Assembly (NCBI RefSeq): GCF_042658925.1
Contig: NZ_JBHSRF010000005.1
Location: 180,944-244,943, forward strand
Source: Sphaerisporangium aureirubrum
GTDB lineage: Bacteria; Actinomycetota; Actinomycetes; Streptosporangiales; Streptosporangiaceae
DNA: 64,000 bases
Direction: 5' to 3'
In this document: positions 30,418-38,312 of the stretch, in pieces
Position numbering within the stretch: the stretch's first letter is position 1
How the letters are laid out: every line of letters begins with the position of its first letter
Translations under genes and position numbers: made by a program
Notes under the pieces: generated by a model
Databases searched by the model: none
Seen by the model: the letters and a program-made list of their open reading frames with translations, nothing else
Told to the model about the DNA's origin: nothing

Positions 30418-33400
30418 ATGCCCGGGAGAAAACGGAGGAATATCCGTAATGCGGCTATTCTGGCGTTTGGAGTGGCGTTTCTGGGATTAGCGGGATGGTT
30501 GATCAATGCCGACCTTCCCGACAGGGACTTCCGGGTCAGTCTGATCAGCCTCATCGCCGGTCTCGCGGCGCTGACCGTGTCGATCGCCGACTACCTCCGA
30601 GGGGACGACCGGGTGCTCGGGCCCGCGGAGCTGGCCGACGACCTCGCCGCGACCGTCCGGGGGCAGTGGCTCGACGAGGCGCGGGGGCGCGGGCTGCGCG
30701 ACACCGGGGTGCTGCCGCTGACGTGGGCGGCGACCGCGCGGGACGTGGGGGAGGCGGCGCGGCCGGACGCGGGGCGGGTGGTGCGGCTGCGGCTCGACGG
30801 GCGGCTGGAGGGGGAGTTCGAGCTGGCCACCCGGCAGCTCGCCGCCGAGTACCGGCGGGTGCGCAGCGGGCGGCTGGTCGTGCTCGGGGAGCCGGGCGCG
30901 GGCAAGAGCGTGCTGGCCATGCTCCTCACGCTGGGGCTGCTGGACGGCCGCGCCGAGGGCGCCCCGGTGCCCGTGCTGCTGCCCGCGTCCTCCTGGGACC
31001 CGGTCGCCGAGTCGATGGACGAGTGGATCGTCCAGTCGCTCGCCACCTCCTACTACAACGGCCGGCCGGACATCCCCCGGCTCCTCGCCGGCCGTGACCT
31101 GCTCCTGCCCATCGTCGACGGGCTGGACGAGATCCCCGAGTCGGCCAGGCGCAGCGCCGTCCGCGGCATCAGCAGGGCCATCGGCAGGGAACGCCCGGTC
31201 GTGGTGACCTGCCGGTCCGCCGAGTACGAGGACGTCATCCAGGGCGGGGTCCCCGCGCTGCGCCGCGCGCCCGTGGTGGAGGTCGCCCCGGTGCCGGTGG
31301 ACGACGTCGCCGGCTACCTCGCGGAGATCGACTGGGCGTCCGGGACCGACTGGGGCCCGGTGTACGCCCACCTGCGCGCCGAACCGGACGGCCCGGTCGC
31401 CGCCGCCCTGTCCACCCCGCTGATGATCTCGATGGCCCGCCGGGCCTACCAGCGGGGCGGCGACCCGGCCGAGCTCCTGGACCCCGCGCGCTTCGACTCC
31501 CGCCACGCCGTCGAGGACCGGCTCGTCGACGGGATGATCGACGCGGCGTACGTGCCGGAGCGCCCCGGCGCCGGGCAGGCGTGGGACCCCGGCAAGGCCC
31601 GCCGATGGCTCGTCTTCCTGGCCCGCTACCTCCACCAGCACCGCGAACGCGACCTGGCCTGGTGGCTGCTCAGCCAGCGGCTGCTGTCACCGTGGGTCGC
31701 CCCCGGGATCGGCCTGGTCTGCGGCCTGACGCTCCTGCTCGCGATGGGCGGCACGCTTCTGGTCGCCGGCCGCGGCGAGAACATCGGCGCCGGTGTCGCC
31801 CTCGGCCTGGCGCTCGGCATCCTCTTCGCGATACTCGCCGTCGTCGCCTGGTTCGTCGGCTCGGGCCGCGCGCCCGGACGTCTGTCGTTCGCAGTGGCGG
31901 GGACGTGGGGCCGGTCGCGCCGCGGATTCCGCACCGGCGTGGCGCTGGCCGTGACCTTGATGGTGCCGACCATGATCGGGGTCGCCGCGATCACGGTGCT
32001 CAACGGCGCCGACCAAACACCTGACGCTTTCGCGAACTTCTGGCTGGAACTGGTGATGGCCGGAGCGGTCATCCTGGTCACCGGCATGGCCCTGGCCGCG
32101 CACAGCTGGCTCGACGCGCCGCCCGCGCGGTCGGCGCAGGCCAGCCCCCGCGCCTTCGTCGAGCAGGACCGCCGTTCTTCGCTGGTCGGCGCGGTGGCCG
32201 CGGGGACGGTGATGGCACTGGCCCTGGTCCCCGCCCTGACGCTCGGCACGATCGTCGCGGGCGTCACCCAGGCGCTCGGCACCGGCTGGGCGGGGGAGCC
32301 GGGGCCGGGTGACCAGGCGCGGGCCGGCGACGTCGGCAACGCGATCATCAACGTGTTGTCCGTCCCGGTGACCGTGTTCATCGGCACGGGCTTCGCGACG
32401 CTGATCCTGCTCACCCGAGCCTGGCCGCGTTTCGTGGTGGCCCGGCTCGTCCTCGCGGCGCGTGGACGGCTGCCCCTGCGGCTGCTGGGCTTCCTCGCGC
32501 ACGCCCGGGAACAGGAACTGCTGCGCCAGTCGGGAGGCATGTACCAGTTCCAGCACATCCGCGTGCAGGAATGGCTGGCCAACCAGCCCCCCGAGCCCCC
32601 GTCCCGCACCTGGGCCGGCGCGGCCCGATGGCGGCGGCGCGCGGTGCTCGCGGTCTCCCTCGCGGGAGTCCTGGTCGCGTGGAGCGCCCTCACCGGCGTG
32701 CTGCCTCCCGACCTCTCCCGGGCCACCCTGGTCGCCGGGACCGACACGGCGTTCAGCGCGGACGGCCACACCCTCGCCACGACCAAGGGCGACAGCGGCA
32801 CGGTCCTCGTCTGGTGGTGGGACGCCCCCGGCGGCCCCGTGCCGCAGGCCACCGTCTTCGCGGGCTCGGTGCACGGCATGTCCCTCAGCCCGGACGGCAG
32901 CCTGCTCGTCACGGTCGAGGACAGCGAGACCGGCTCCGACGGGGCCGAGTCCGATGTGTGGCTGTGGGACACCGCCACCGGCCGGCTCCGTCACCGGCTC
33001 CGCGTGCCCGGCAGTCCCGCCTTCAACGCCGCGTCACCGGCGTTCAGCCCGGACGGCCGCATTCTCGTCCTGGCCGGCGGAGGTTGGTCCTTTCAGGACC
33101 GCAGGGTCACGTTGTGGGACGTCACCACAGGACTCCGGCTCCCATGGCCCGCCACCACGCCGCAGGCCCATGTCGCCTCGGCCGCCCTCAGCCCCGACGG
33201 CCGCACGCTCGCGGCCGTGAGCTCGACCGTCGGCACCGTCTGGCTCTGGGACACCGCCACCGGACGCCCGCGCCACCGCCTCATGACGGGCGCCGCCCCG
33301 CTGTACCTGGTCTCCTCGCTGATATTCAGCCCCGACAGCCGCATCCTGGCCACCGTGACCGAGGACGGCACCGCCTGGTTGTGGGACACCGCCACAGGCA

Positions 33401-33954
33401 GGCGACGTCAACGCCTCGACACCGAGGCCGGTAAGCCGTTCGAGGTCACCCTGCTGGAGTTCAGTCCCGACAGCGGGACGCTGGCCATGATCGCCAACCC
33501 GGACGACCATCTGTGGGATCTGGCGACGGGCCGTCGCCGGCATCCGCTCCGCGACGGCCGGAGGGAGTTCTCCGAAATAACCTCGCTGGTGTTCACTCCC
33601 GACAGCGACACCCTCATCACCACCAACAGCGGGGACGGCACCTGGTTGTGGAACACCCGCACCGGTGAGCCGCGGGGGACGCTCGGGGTGCTCGGCGCGC
33701 CGGACGGCGGCTTCGAGATCCTGATCAGCCCGGACGGCGGCACCATCGCCACCATCAGCGGCGAACAGTACTTCCAGGACCCGATAGACCTCTCCGCGCG
33801 CGTGTGGGACGTCTCCACCGTCAAGCAGGTCCGGCGGCTCACCGGTCACACCGAAGCCCTGACGCACGCCGAGCTCAGCGCGGACGGCCTGTCCCTGGCC
33901 ACCCTCGGCTTCGACGGGACCATCAGGGTGTGGGACATCGGCGGCCCGGACTGA
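30418..33954 (+). CDS. Membrane NACHT NTPase with WD40-type beta-propeller
   Basis: 1178 residues. An N-terminal membrane anchor (NAAILAFGVAFLGLAGWLI, then VSLISLIAGLAALTVSIADY) is followed by a NACHT NTPase with Walker A GEPGAGKS (157-164) and Walker B LLLPIVDGLDE (Asp234), then a central block of several membrane helices (about residues 420-690), another helix (LAVSLAGVLVAWSAL), and a C-terminal WD40-like propeller with repeated FSPDGR and VWLWDTATGR motifs. This is a STAND-type sensor-switch protein embedded in the membrane; the propeller would sense and the membrane block could act as effector, for example by permeabilisation (inference). Bacterial NACHT proteins include anti-phage defence proteins, but propeller-NACHT proteins also serve in signalling. 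It stands alone, with a 244-bp leader and no obvious effector partner. Confidence 0.87.
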   Translation: MPGRKRRNIRNAAILAFGVAFLGLAGWLINADLPDRDFRVSLISLIAGLAALTVSIADYLRGDDRVLGPAELADDLAATVRGQWLDEARGRGLRDTGVLPLTWAATARDVGEAARPDAGRVVRLRLDGRLEGEFELATRQLAAEYRRVRSGRLVVLGEPGAGKSVLAMLLTLGLLDGRAEGAPVPVLLPASSWDPVAESMDEWIVQSLATSYYNGRPDIPRLLAGRDLLLPIVDGLDEIPESARRSAVRGISRAIGRERPVVVTCRSAEYEDVIQGGVPALRRAPVVEVAPVPVDDVAGYLAEIDWASGTDWGPVYAHLRAEPDGPVAAALSTPLMISMARRAYQRGGDPAELLDPARFDSRHAVEDRLVDGMIDAAYVPERPGAGQAWDPGKARRWLVFLARYLHQHRERDLAWWLLSQRLLSPWVAPGIGLVCGLTLLLAMGGTLLVAGRGENIGAGVALGLALGILFAILAVVAWFVGSGRAPGRLSFAVAGTWGRSRRGFRTGVALAVTLMVPTMIGVAAITVLNGADQTPDAFANFWLELVMAGAVILVTGMALAAHSWLDAPPARSAQASPRAFVEQDRRSSLVGAVAAGTVMALALVPALTLGTIVAGVTQALGTGWAGEPGPGDQARAGDVGNAIINVLSVPVTVFIGTGFATLILLTRAWPRFVVARLVLAARGRLPLRLLGFLAHAREQELLRQSGGMYQFQHIRVQEWLANQPPEPPSRTWAGAARWRRRAVLAVSLAGVLVAWSALTGVLPPDLSRATLVAGTDTAFSADGHTLATTKGDSGTVLVWWWDAPGGPVPQATVFAGSVHGMSLSPDGSLLVTVEDSETGSDGAESDVWLWDTATGRLRHRLRVPGSPAFNAASPAFSPDGRILVLAGGGWSFQDRRVTLWDVTTGLRLPWPATTPQAHVASAALSPDGRTLAAVSSTVGTVWLWDTATGRPRHRLMTGAAPLYLVSSLIFSPDSRILATVTEDGTAWLWDTATGRRRQRLDTEAGKPFEVTLLEFSPDSGTLAMIANPDDHLWDLATGRRRHPLRDGRREFSEITSLVFTPDSDTLITTNSGDGTWLWNTRTGEPRGTLGVLGAPDGGFEILISPDGGTIATISGEQYFQDPIDLSARVWDVSTVKQVRRLTGHTEALTHAELSADGLSLATLGFDGTIRVWDIGGPD

Positions 33955-34020
33955 CGCGCGGCCGGTCCTCGGACCGCCGCCGGTCGCTATACCGCCGACC
34001 GGTCGCCGGCCCGGCGACGA

Positions 34021-34398
34021 TCACCGCTCCAGGTCCGGCACCAGCCTGCACCGGCCGGACCGGCAGTCGTCCAGGGCCGTCGCGGCGTCGTGCCGGGCGC
34101 GGGTCAGCTCCGCGATCCGGGCGTCGATGCGCGCCACCACGGCCTCCAGGCGCCAGCGCTCGCTGTCGCAGGTCGCGGTGCCGGTGTCGTGCGTGCGCAG
34201 GGCGTCCACGACCTCGTCCAGGGTGAGGCCCAGCTCCTGCAAGCTCTTCGCCATGCGGATGCGGTCCACCGCGGACGCGCCGAACTCGCGGTAGCCCGAG
34301 GGCCTGCGCTTGGCGGGGGGCAGCACGCCGCGCCGCTCGTAGAAGCGGACCGTGTCCACGCTGACCCCGGCTTCCCGGGCGACCTGGCCGATCTTCAC
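34021..34398 (-). CDS. MerR-family metal-responsive regulator
   Basis: 125 residues from the GTG at 34398. MerR HTH: MKIGQVAREAGVSVDTVRFY and GYREFGASAVDRIRMAKSLQ. The dimerisation helix and C-terminal loop contain Cys77, Cys112 and Cys117. The 35-residue spacing of the first two equals that of the metal-binding Cys pair in MerR/CadR/PbrR-type proteins, so a thiophilic divalent metal (Hg, Cd, Pb or Zn) is the likely signal. Divergent from 34489-34914, with a perfect 18-bp palindrome inside a long-spacer promoter between them. Confidence 0.88.
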   Translation of the reverse strand: MKIGQVAREAGVSVDTVRFYERRGVLPPAKRRPSGYREFGASAVDRIRMAKSLQELGLTLDEVVDALRTHDTGTATCDSERWRLEAVVARIDARIAELTRARHDAATALDDCRSGRCRLVPDLER

Positions 34399-34408
34399 GG
34401 TTCACCTC

Positions 34409-34440
34409 TTGACTCTGGACCTAGGTCCAGACTCTAGGGT
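34409..34440 (+). promoter_or_regulatory. MerR-type promoter with 18-bp perfect palindrome
   Basis: TTGACT (34409-34414) and TAGGGT (34435-34440) are separated by 20 bp, longer than the usual 17 bp, as in MerR-activated promoters. The spacer carries the perfect dyad TCTGGACCTAGGTCCAGA (34414-34431). It reads toward the gene at 34489, so metal-bound MerR should untwist and activate it. Confidence 0.75.
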
Positions 34441-34488
34441 CCTGGTGACGGTGACACAACCGGCGACGAATCCCTTTGAGGAGCAACC

Positions 34489-34914
34489 ATGGACCTTCCC
34501 CCCGCGTCGACCCCCGTCGTCTGCGACATGACCGGCGCCCCCGACACCGCCGAGGAGCGCCTGGCCGAGTACCGGCGGCTGTTCGACCGGGCCCTCGTCT
34601 CGCGGGAGGACACCGCCGAGGGCGTCCGCTTCCGCCTGCGCGCCGAGCCGGGACTGGAGGAATGGGTGCGCGACCTGGCCGCCAGGGAGAAGGCGTGCTG
34701 CGCGTTCTTCGCCTTCGACGTCCGCACCGAGGCCGGCCAGGTGATCTGGGACGCCGCCGTGATCGACGACCCCGCCGCCCGCGCCGTCCTGCGGCAGTTC
34801 GTCCTGCTGTCCGAAGGCGCCGTCCAGACCCCCGCCGACCTGCGCGACCAGTTCACCGCCCTGGGCCTGAACCTCGTGTCCGACCCCACCGGCACCGTTC
34901 ACCGCGCGATCTGA
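34489..34914 (+). CDS. Cys-containing protein paired with MerR regulator, function unknown
   Basis: 141 residues, no signal peptide or membrane segment. It has a Cys in PVVCDMTGAPDTAEERL and a vicinal Cys pair in AAREKACCAFFAFDV, a layout I recall from uncharacterised proteins encoded next to MerR regulators. Vicinal thiols and the MerR-type promoter upstream suggest binding or handling of a thiophilic metal, but no enzyme family is recognised. The start is ATG at 34489, 10 nt after GAGGAG. Confidence 0.75.
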   Translation: MDLPPASTPVVCDMTGAPDTAEERLAEYRRLFDRALVSREDTAEGVRFRLRAEPGLEEWVRDLAAREKACCAFFAFDVRTEAGQVIWDAAVIDDPAARAVLRQFVLLSEGAVQTPADLRDQFTALGLNLVSDPTGTVHRAI

Positions 34915-34996
34915 ACCTCACCCCCACATCAACCCGTGAGCGGGGCACACGGCTGCTCATCGGTTCGGCGGCCCGGACGTCCGCGGGCGGTACGGG

Positions 34997-35953
34997 TCAC
35001 GCTTCGGTGGGGTGCCAGCGGATGCCGGTCAGTTGCTGCGAGCGGTCCCACAGGCGGCGGCCGAGTTCTGGGTCCTGGGCCGCCGCGGACACCTGTCCGA
35101 GTGTGGGATACCCGGATCGTCCGCCCCGGCCGTCGGGCCCGATGTAGGAGCCGGCGGTGAGGCCGGGCTCGGTCGCCGCGTAAAGCTGGGGGAGGGCTCC
35201 CATCTCCGGGGTCTGCGCGAACAGCTTGCCGGCGATGCGCATGGCGACTCCGGTGATCCCGGTGCCTTTGCTCTGCATCGGCGTGTTGCTGTAGCCGGGG
35301 TGCGCGAGAACGCTGGTGATCGGCGGCGACGACGACCGCTCGCGCCGGGCGAGCTCCACGCCGAAGACCGCGTTGGCCAGCTTCGACGCCGAGTAGGCGG
35401 CGAGAGGGGTGTACTTCTGCGACCACGCGACGTCGTCCAGGTCGAGTTCGCCCTTCTCGTGCATGTACGACGTCACGGTGACCACCCGCGGGGCCGGCGA
35501 CCGGCGCAGCGCCGGTTCCAGCAACGCCGTGAGCGCGAAGTGGCCGAGGTGATTCGCGGCGAGATGGCGCTCCGCGCCCTGCGCGGTCACGGAGTGCTCG
35601 ACCATGGAGATGCCGGCGTTGTTGACCAGTACGTCGACGGACTCCTCCTCGCCGATCCGCTGCGCCGCCCGGCGGATCGACTTCGGATCCAGCAGGTCGA
35701 CCTGGCGCACCTCCACCTCGGCCCCGGGATACGCCCCGCGCAGCGAGGACGCCACCTGTTCTCCCCGTGCCGCGTCACGGACGGCCAGCAGTACCCGGCC
35801 GCCGTGCGCCGCGAGCTCGCGCGCCGTCACCAGGCCGAGACCGCTGGTCGCACCCGTCACGACGAAGGTGCGGCCCTTCTGATCGGCCATCCGGTCCGCG
35901 GTCCATCCGCCGCCGCCCGGCTTGCTCGCGTTCGTTCTGGAACCCGTCGTCAT
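34997..35953 (-). CDS. Short-chain dehydrogenase/reductase
   Basis: 318 residues from the ATG at 35953; an in-frame ATG at 35890 is a possible alternative. NAD(P)-binding TGATSGLG (33-40), NNAG motif in VDVLVNNAGIS, and the catalytic YxxxK in AAYSASKLANAV, with Ser in VVTVTSYMHE. The C-terminal part (GSYIGPDGRGGRSGYP) resembles the retinol-dehydrogenase/protochlorophyllide-reductase-like SDR group. Substrate unknown. It diverges from a MerR-family gene, and the intergenic long-spacer promoter with palindrome points toward the SDR, so induction by that regulator is likely. Confidence 0.9.
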   Translation of the reverse strand: MTTGSRTNASKPGGGGWTADRMADQKGRTFVVTGATSGLGLVTARELAAHGGRVLLAVRDAARGEQVASSLRGAYPGAEVEVRQVDLLDPKSIRRAAQRIGEEESVDVLVNNAGISMVEHSVTAQGAERHLAANHLGHFALTALLEPALRRSPAPRVVTVTSYMHEKGELDLDDVAWSQKYTPLAAYSASKLANAVFGVELARRERSSSPPITSVLAHPGYSNTPMQSKGTGITGVAMRIAGKLFAQTPEMGALPQLYAATEPGLTAGSYIGPDGRGGRSGYPTLGQVSAAAQDPELGRRLWDRSQQLTGIRWHPTEA

Positions 35954-36028
35954 CTCTTGATCTCACATTCTCGTCGACGCGGTCGATCAACCCGCTGGGG
36001 CAGGTCTGGGGGACGTGCACGACGCTAA

Positions 36029-36050
36029 ACCTTTCCATTAATGTGAAGGT
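36029..36050 (-). promoter_or_regulatory. MerR-type operator/promoter of the SDR gene
   Basis: ACCTTTCCATTAATGTGAAGGT is a 22-bp dyad with outer arms ACCTT/AAGGT and a central perfect CATTAATG. Read on the minus strand it sits between TTGACC and TTAGCG with a 19-bp spacer, the over-long spacing of MerR-controlled promoters, directing transcription into the SDR gene. Confidence 0.65.
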
Positions 36051-36084
36051 CAAGCCGCACCGGCGACGAGTCGAGGAGAGCGAT

Positions 36085-36492
36085 GTGAAGATCGGGGACC
36101 TGGCCGCGAAGACGGGTGTCGCGCCGCGGCTGCTTCGTTACTACGAGGAGGTCGGCATCCTGCACCCGTTCCGGAGCGGCAACGGATACCGCAGCTACGG
36201 CGAGCCCGCCGTCGACCGGGTACTGCAGATCCGCGAACTCCTCGAAGCCGGCCTGACGACGGAGATGATCCGCGAGGTCCTGCCCTGCCTGGAGGCCGCG
36301 AAGGAGAGCACGGAGCCTCCGGTGTGCCCGGCGGCGAAAGATCTGGACGGACTGCGTCGTCAGCTCAGCAGCATCGAACGACGCATCGACGTCTTGCAGC
36401 GCAACCGGAACGCGATCCAGAGATACCTGCGCGCCTGGGAGGACGCCACGCCCGCGGCCGCCGACGGAGTCCCGGGCCCGGCCGCGGGGTGA
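36085..36492 (+). CDS. MerR-family transcriptional regulator
   Basis: 135 residues from the GTG at 36085, preceded by GAGGAG with 6-nt spacing; upstream in-frame extension has no RBS. HTH: VKIGDLAAKTGVAPRLLRYY, then GYRSYGEPAVDRVLQIRELL. The effector part is a short coiled coil with scattered Cys (PCLEAAK, PVCPAAKD) but not the three-Cys metal pattern. Divergent SDR partner and a 22-bp palindrome between them suggest response to a reactive small molecule or redox cue. Confidence 0.88.
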   Translation: MKIGDLAAKTGVAPRLLRYYEEVGILHPFRSGNGYRSYGEPAVDRVLQIRELLEAGLTTEMIREVLPCLEAAKESTEPPVCPAAKDLDGLRRQLSSIERRIDVLQRNRNAIQRYLRAWEDATPAAADGVPGPAAG

Positions 36493-36535
36493 CGGAGGCG
36501 AATGCCGGGATAACCGGCAGGCGGGACCGGGATTG

Positions 36536-37120
36536 TCACATCGAGGGATTCGCGAGGCACTGCTGGAAACGCGGATCCTCCTTGTCGAACGGCGCGCCCT
36601 CGTAGCCGCGGCGTCCGTCGGCTTTGGAGGAATCGCCGGAGTAGTCCTTCGGTGCCAGGCCTTTTCGGACGAAACACGCGGCGCGCAGCTCGTCCAGGTC
36701 CCGGTGGCCCGGGTTGGTGATGATCTCGGTGTACAGGCTCTCGATGAGGAAGGTGGTTCCGCGGCGGCACACGAGGTGGATCGCGTCGTGGCGGGGACTC
36801 GACGGGGTCTCCACATAGGTGTAGTAGCCGTAGTCGCCGAGGACGGCCTCGAAGCCCAGGCCGTGCGCCTTCATGCAGGAGACATAGCGGCGTACGGCCT
36901 CGTCGTATTCGGGGCGCGTGATTTCGCGGTCGGCCAGGACCTGTTTCTCGAAATCGGATACCGCCTGCTTTCGGGCCCGTTCGAGATCTCCGGCGTACGG
37001 GTCGCCCGGTGGGGTCCCGGGGGAGCAGGAGACGGCGATGAGGATTCCGGCCGCCAGGGCCAGCGCGGCCCTGGTGGAGCGGGTGACCGTTCGGCGGGTC
37101 AGGGTGCGCGGCCGTGTCAT
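36536..37120 (-). CDS. Lipoprotein of unknown function
   Basis: 194 residues from the ATG at 37120, with GGAG 8 nt upstream. A basic start and hydrophobic stretch end in a lipobox (LIAVSC), so it is predicted to be anchored on the outer face of the membrane. The mature part has Cys in YVSCMKAHG, HLVCRRG, AACFVRKG and QQCLANP, suggesting two disulfides, and a recurrent FEKQVLADREITRPEYDEAV helical region. Similar small Cys-containing lipoproteins are common in actinomycetes without known function. The secreted protein gene at 37161 lies 40 bp upstream on the same strand; the two may be one unit. Confidence 0.75.
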   Translation of the reverse strand: MTRPRTLTRRTVTRSTRAALALAAGILIAVSCSPGTPPGDPYAGDLERARKQAVSDFEKQVLADREITRPEYDEAVRRYVSCMKAHGLGFEAVLGDYGYYTYVETPSSPRHDAIHLVCRRGTTFLIESLYTEIITNPGHRDLDELRAACFVRKGLAPKDYSGDSSKADGRRGYEGAPFDKEDPRFQQCLANPSM

Positions 37121-37160
37121 CCGGACGTCTCCACAGGGCGGGGGCACGCGCCGTCGGCGG

Positions 37161-37523
37161 TCAGAAGTAGATGTAGCTCGTCCAGTGCTTGCCGGGGTCG
37201 CCGCTGTTGGCCACGTAGAAGCGGGCGGCGTTGCCGATCAAGGAGCCGTCCGAGGCGGTGACGGAGGACGTCGTGCTGGTCTCGGGGCCGTAGTAGGACC
37301 TCGGCAGGCCCGCGTAGTAGCGGTCGATGCGCGCCTGGGCCTTGAAGCAGCCCCCTATGTACGCCGTGGTGGACGTCGAGGTCTTGGTGGCCTCTCCGCC
37401 GCAGGACGGGTAGAGCACCTGTGCCGAGGCGCCCGGCACGCCGACCGTCGAGAGGACGACGACCGCCGTGCCGAGCACGGCCGATCCGCGTAATGCCCAC
37501 CGGCGGTATGTCATTGAAATCAT
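37161..37523 (-). CDS. Small secreted protein of unknown function
   Basis: 120 residues. The Sec signal peptide runs to about residue 34 (RRWALRGSAVLGTAVVVLST, cleavage near ASA-Q). The mature part of about 86 residues has a Cys pair (YPSCGG, IGGCFKAQ), is rich in Ser/Thr/Tyr, and ends in an aromatic tail HWTSYIYF. An ATG three codons downstream is an alternative start. No known enzyme motif. Next to, and co-directional with, the lipoprotein gene. Confidence 0.7.
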   Translation of the reverse strand: MISMTYRRWALRGSAVLGTAVVVLSTVGVPGASAQVLYPSCGGEATKTSTSTTAYIGGCFKAQARIDRYYAGLPRSYYGPETSTTSSVTASDGSLIGNAARFYVANSGDPGKHWTSYIYF

Positions 37524-37652
37524 CGCCGCGATTCCTTCACTGGATCGGACTTGTCATGGTTTCGCCCAGTATCACGGTGAAGAGAATTGCCGGTAAGAGC
37601 CTTTTGATGGAGGTAAAAACCCCGAGGTGACAGAACGGGAGGGTGGCGGAGA

Positions 37653-38312
37653 TCAGAGTTCGGAGAAGCGTTCGACCTGTTCGGTGCGGCCGGAGACGAG
37701 AATGGTGTCGTCGTAGGACAGGACGGTTTCGGAGTCGGCGTAGGTGAACTGCTCGTCGCGGCTCTTGACGGCGACGATGGTGACGCCGTATTTACGGCGG
37801 AGGTTGGACTGGCCGAGGGGGATGCCGACGTAGTCCTTGGGGGGGCGGGTCTTGACGAGGGCGAAGTCCTCGTCCACCTGCATGTAGTCCAGCATCCGGC
37901 CGCTGACCAGGTGGGCGACGCGTTCGCCCATGTCGTGCTCGGGGAAGACGACGTGGTGCACTCCCAGGCGGTCCAGGATGCGGCCGTGCTGGCGGCTGAT
38001 GGCCTTGGCCCAGATGGCGTCGATCTCCAGCTCCACCAGCAGGGACGCGGTCAGGATGGACGCCTCCAGGTCGCCGCCGATGCCCACCACGGCGCGGCGG
38101 AAGTCGGGGACGCCGAGCTGTTGCAGGGCCTCCATGTCGGTGGCGTCGGCGGTGGCGATCTGGGTGATCTGGCCGGCCAGTTGCTGGGTGACCTTGGGGC
38201 GGTGGTCGATGGCCAGCACCTCGTTGCCCCGGCGGATCAGTTCCAGGGCCAGGGCGGTGCCGAAGCGGCCCAGCCCGATGACCACCACGGGGTCGTTCGA
38301 TCTGTCAGCCAA
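37653..38312 (-). CDS. KtrA/TrkA-type potassium-uptake regulatory subunit
   Basis: 219 residues. The N-terminal RCK/Rossmann fold has VVVIGLGRFGTALALEL and an acidic end of strand 2 (VLAIDHRP), which bind NAD(H)/ATP; the C-terminal RCK_C subdomain covers IPLGQSNLRRKYGVTIVAVK and so on. Single-RCK length matches KtrA rather than the doubled TrkA. It forms a cytoplasmic ring gating the TrkH/KtrB channel encoded immediately upstream with an 8-bp overlap. Confidence 0.92.
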   Translation of the reverse strand: MADRSNDPVVVIGLGRFGTALALELIRRGNEVLAIDHRPKVTQQLAGQITQIATADATDMEALQQLGVPDFRRAVVGIGGDLEASILTASLLVELEIDAIWAKAISRQHGRILDRLGVHHVVFPEHDMGERVAHLVSGRMLDYMQVDEDFALVKTRPPKDYVGIPLGQSNLRRKYGVTIVAVKSRDEQFTYADSETVLSYDDTILVSGRTEQVERFSEL

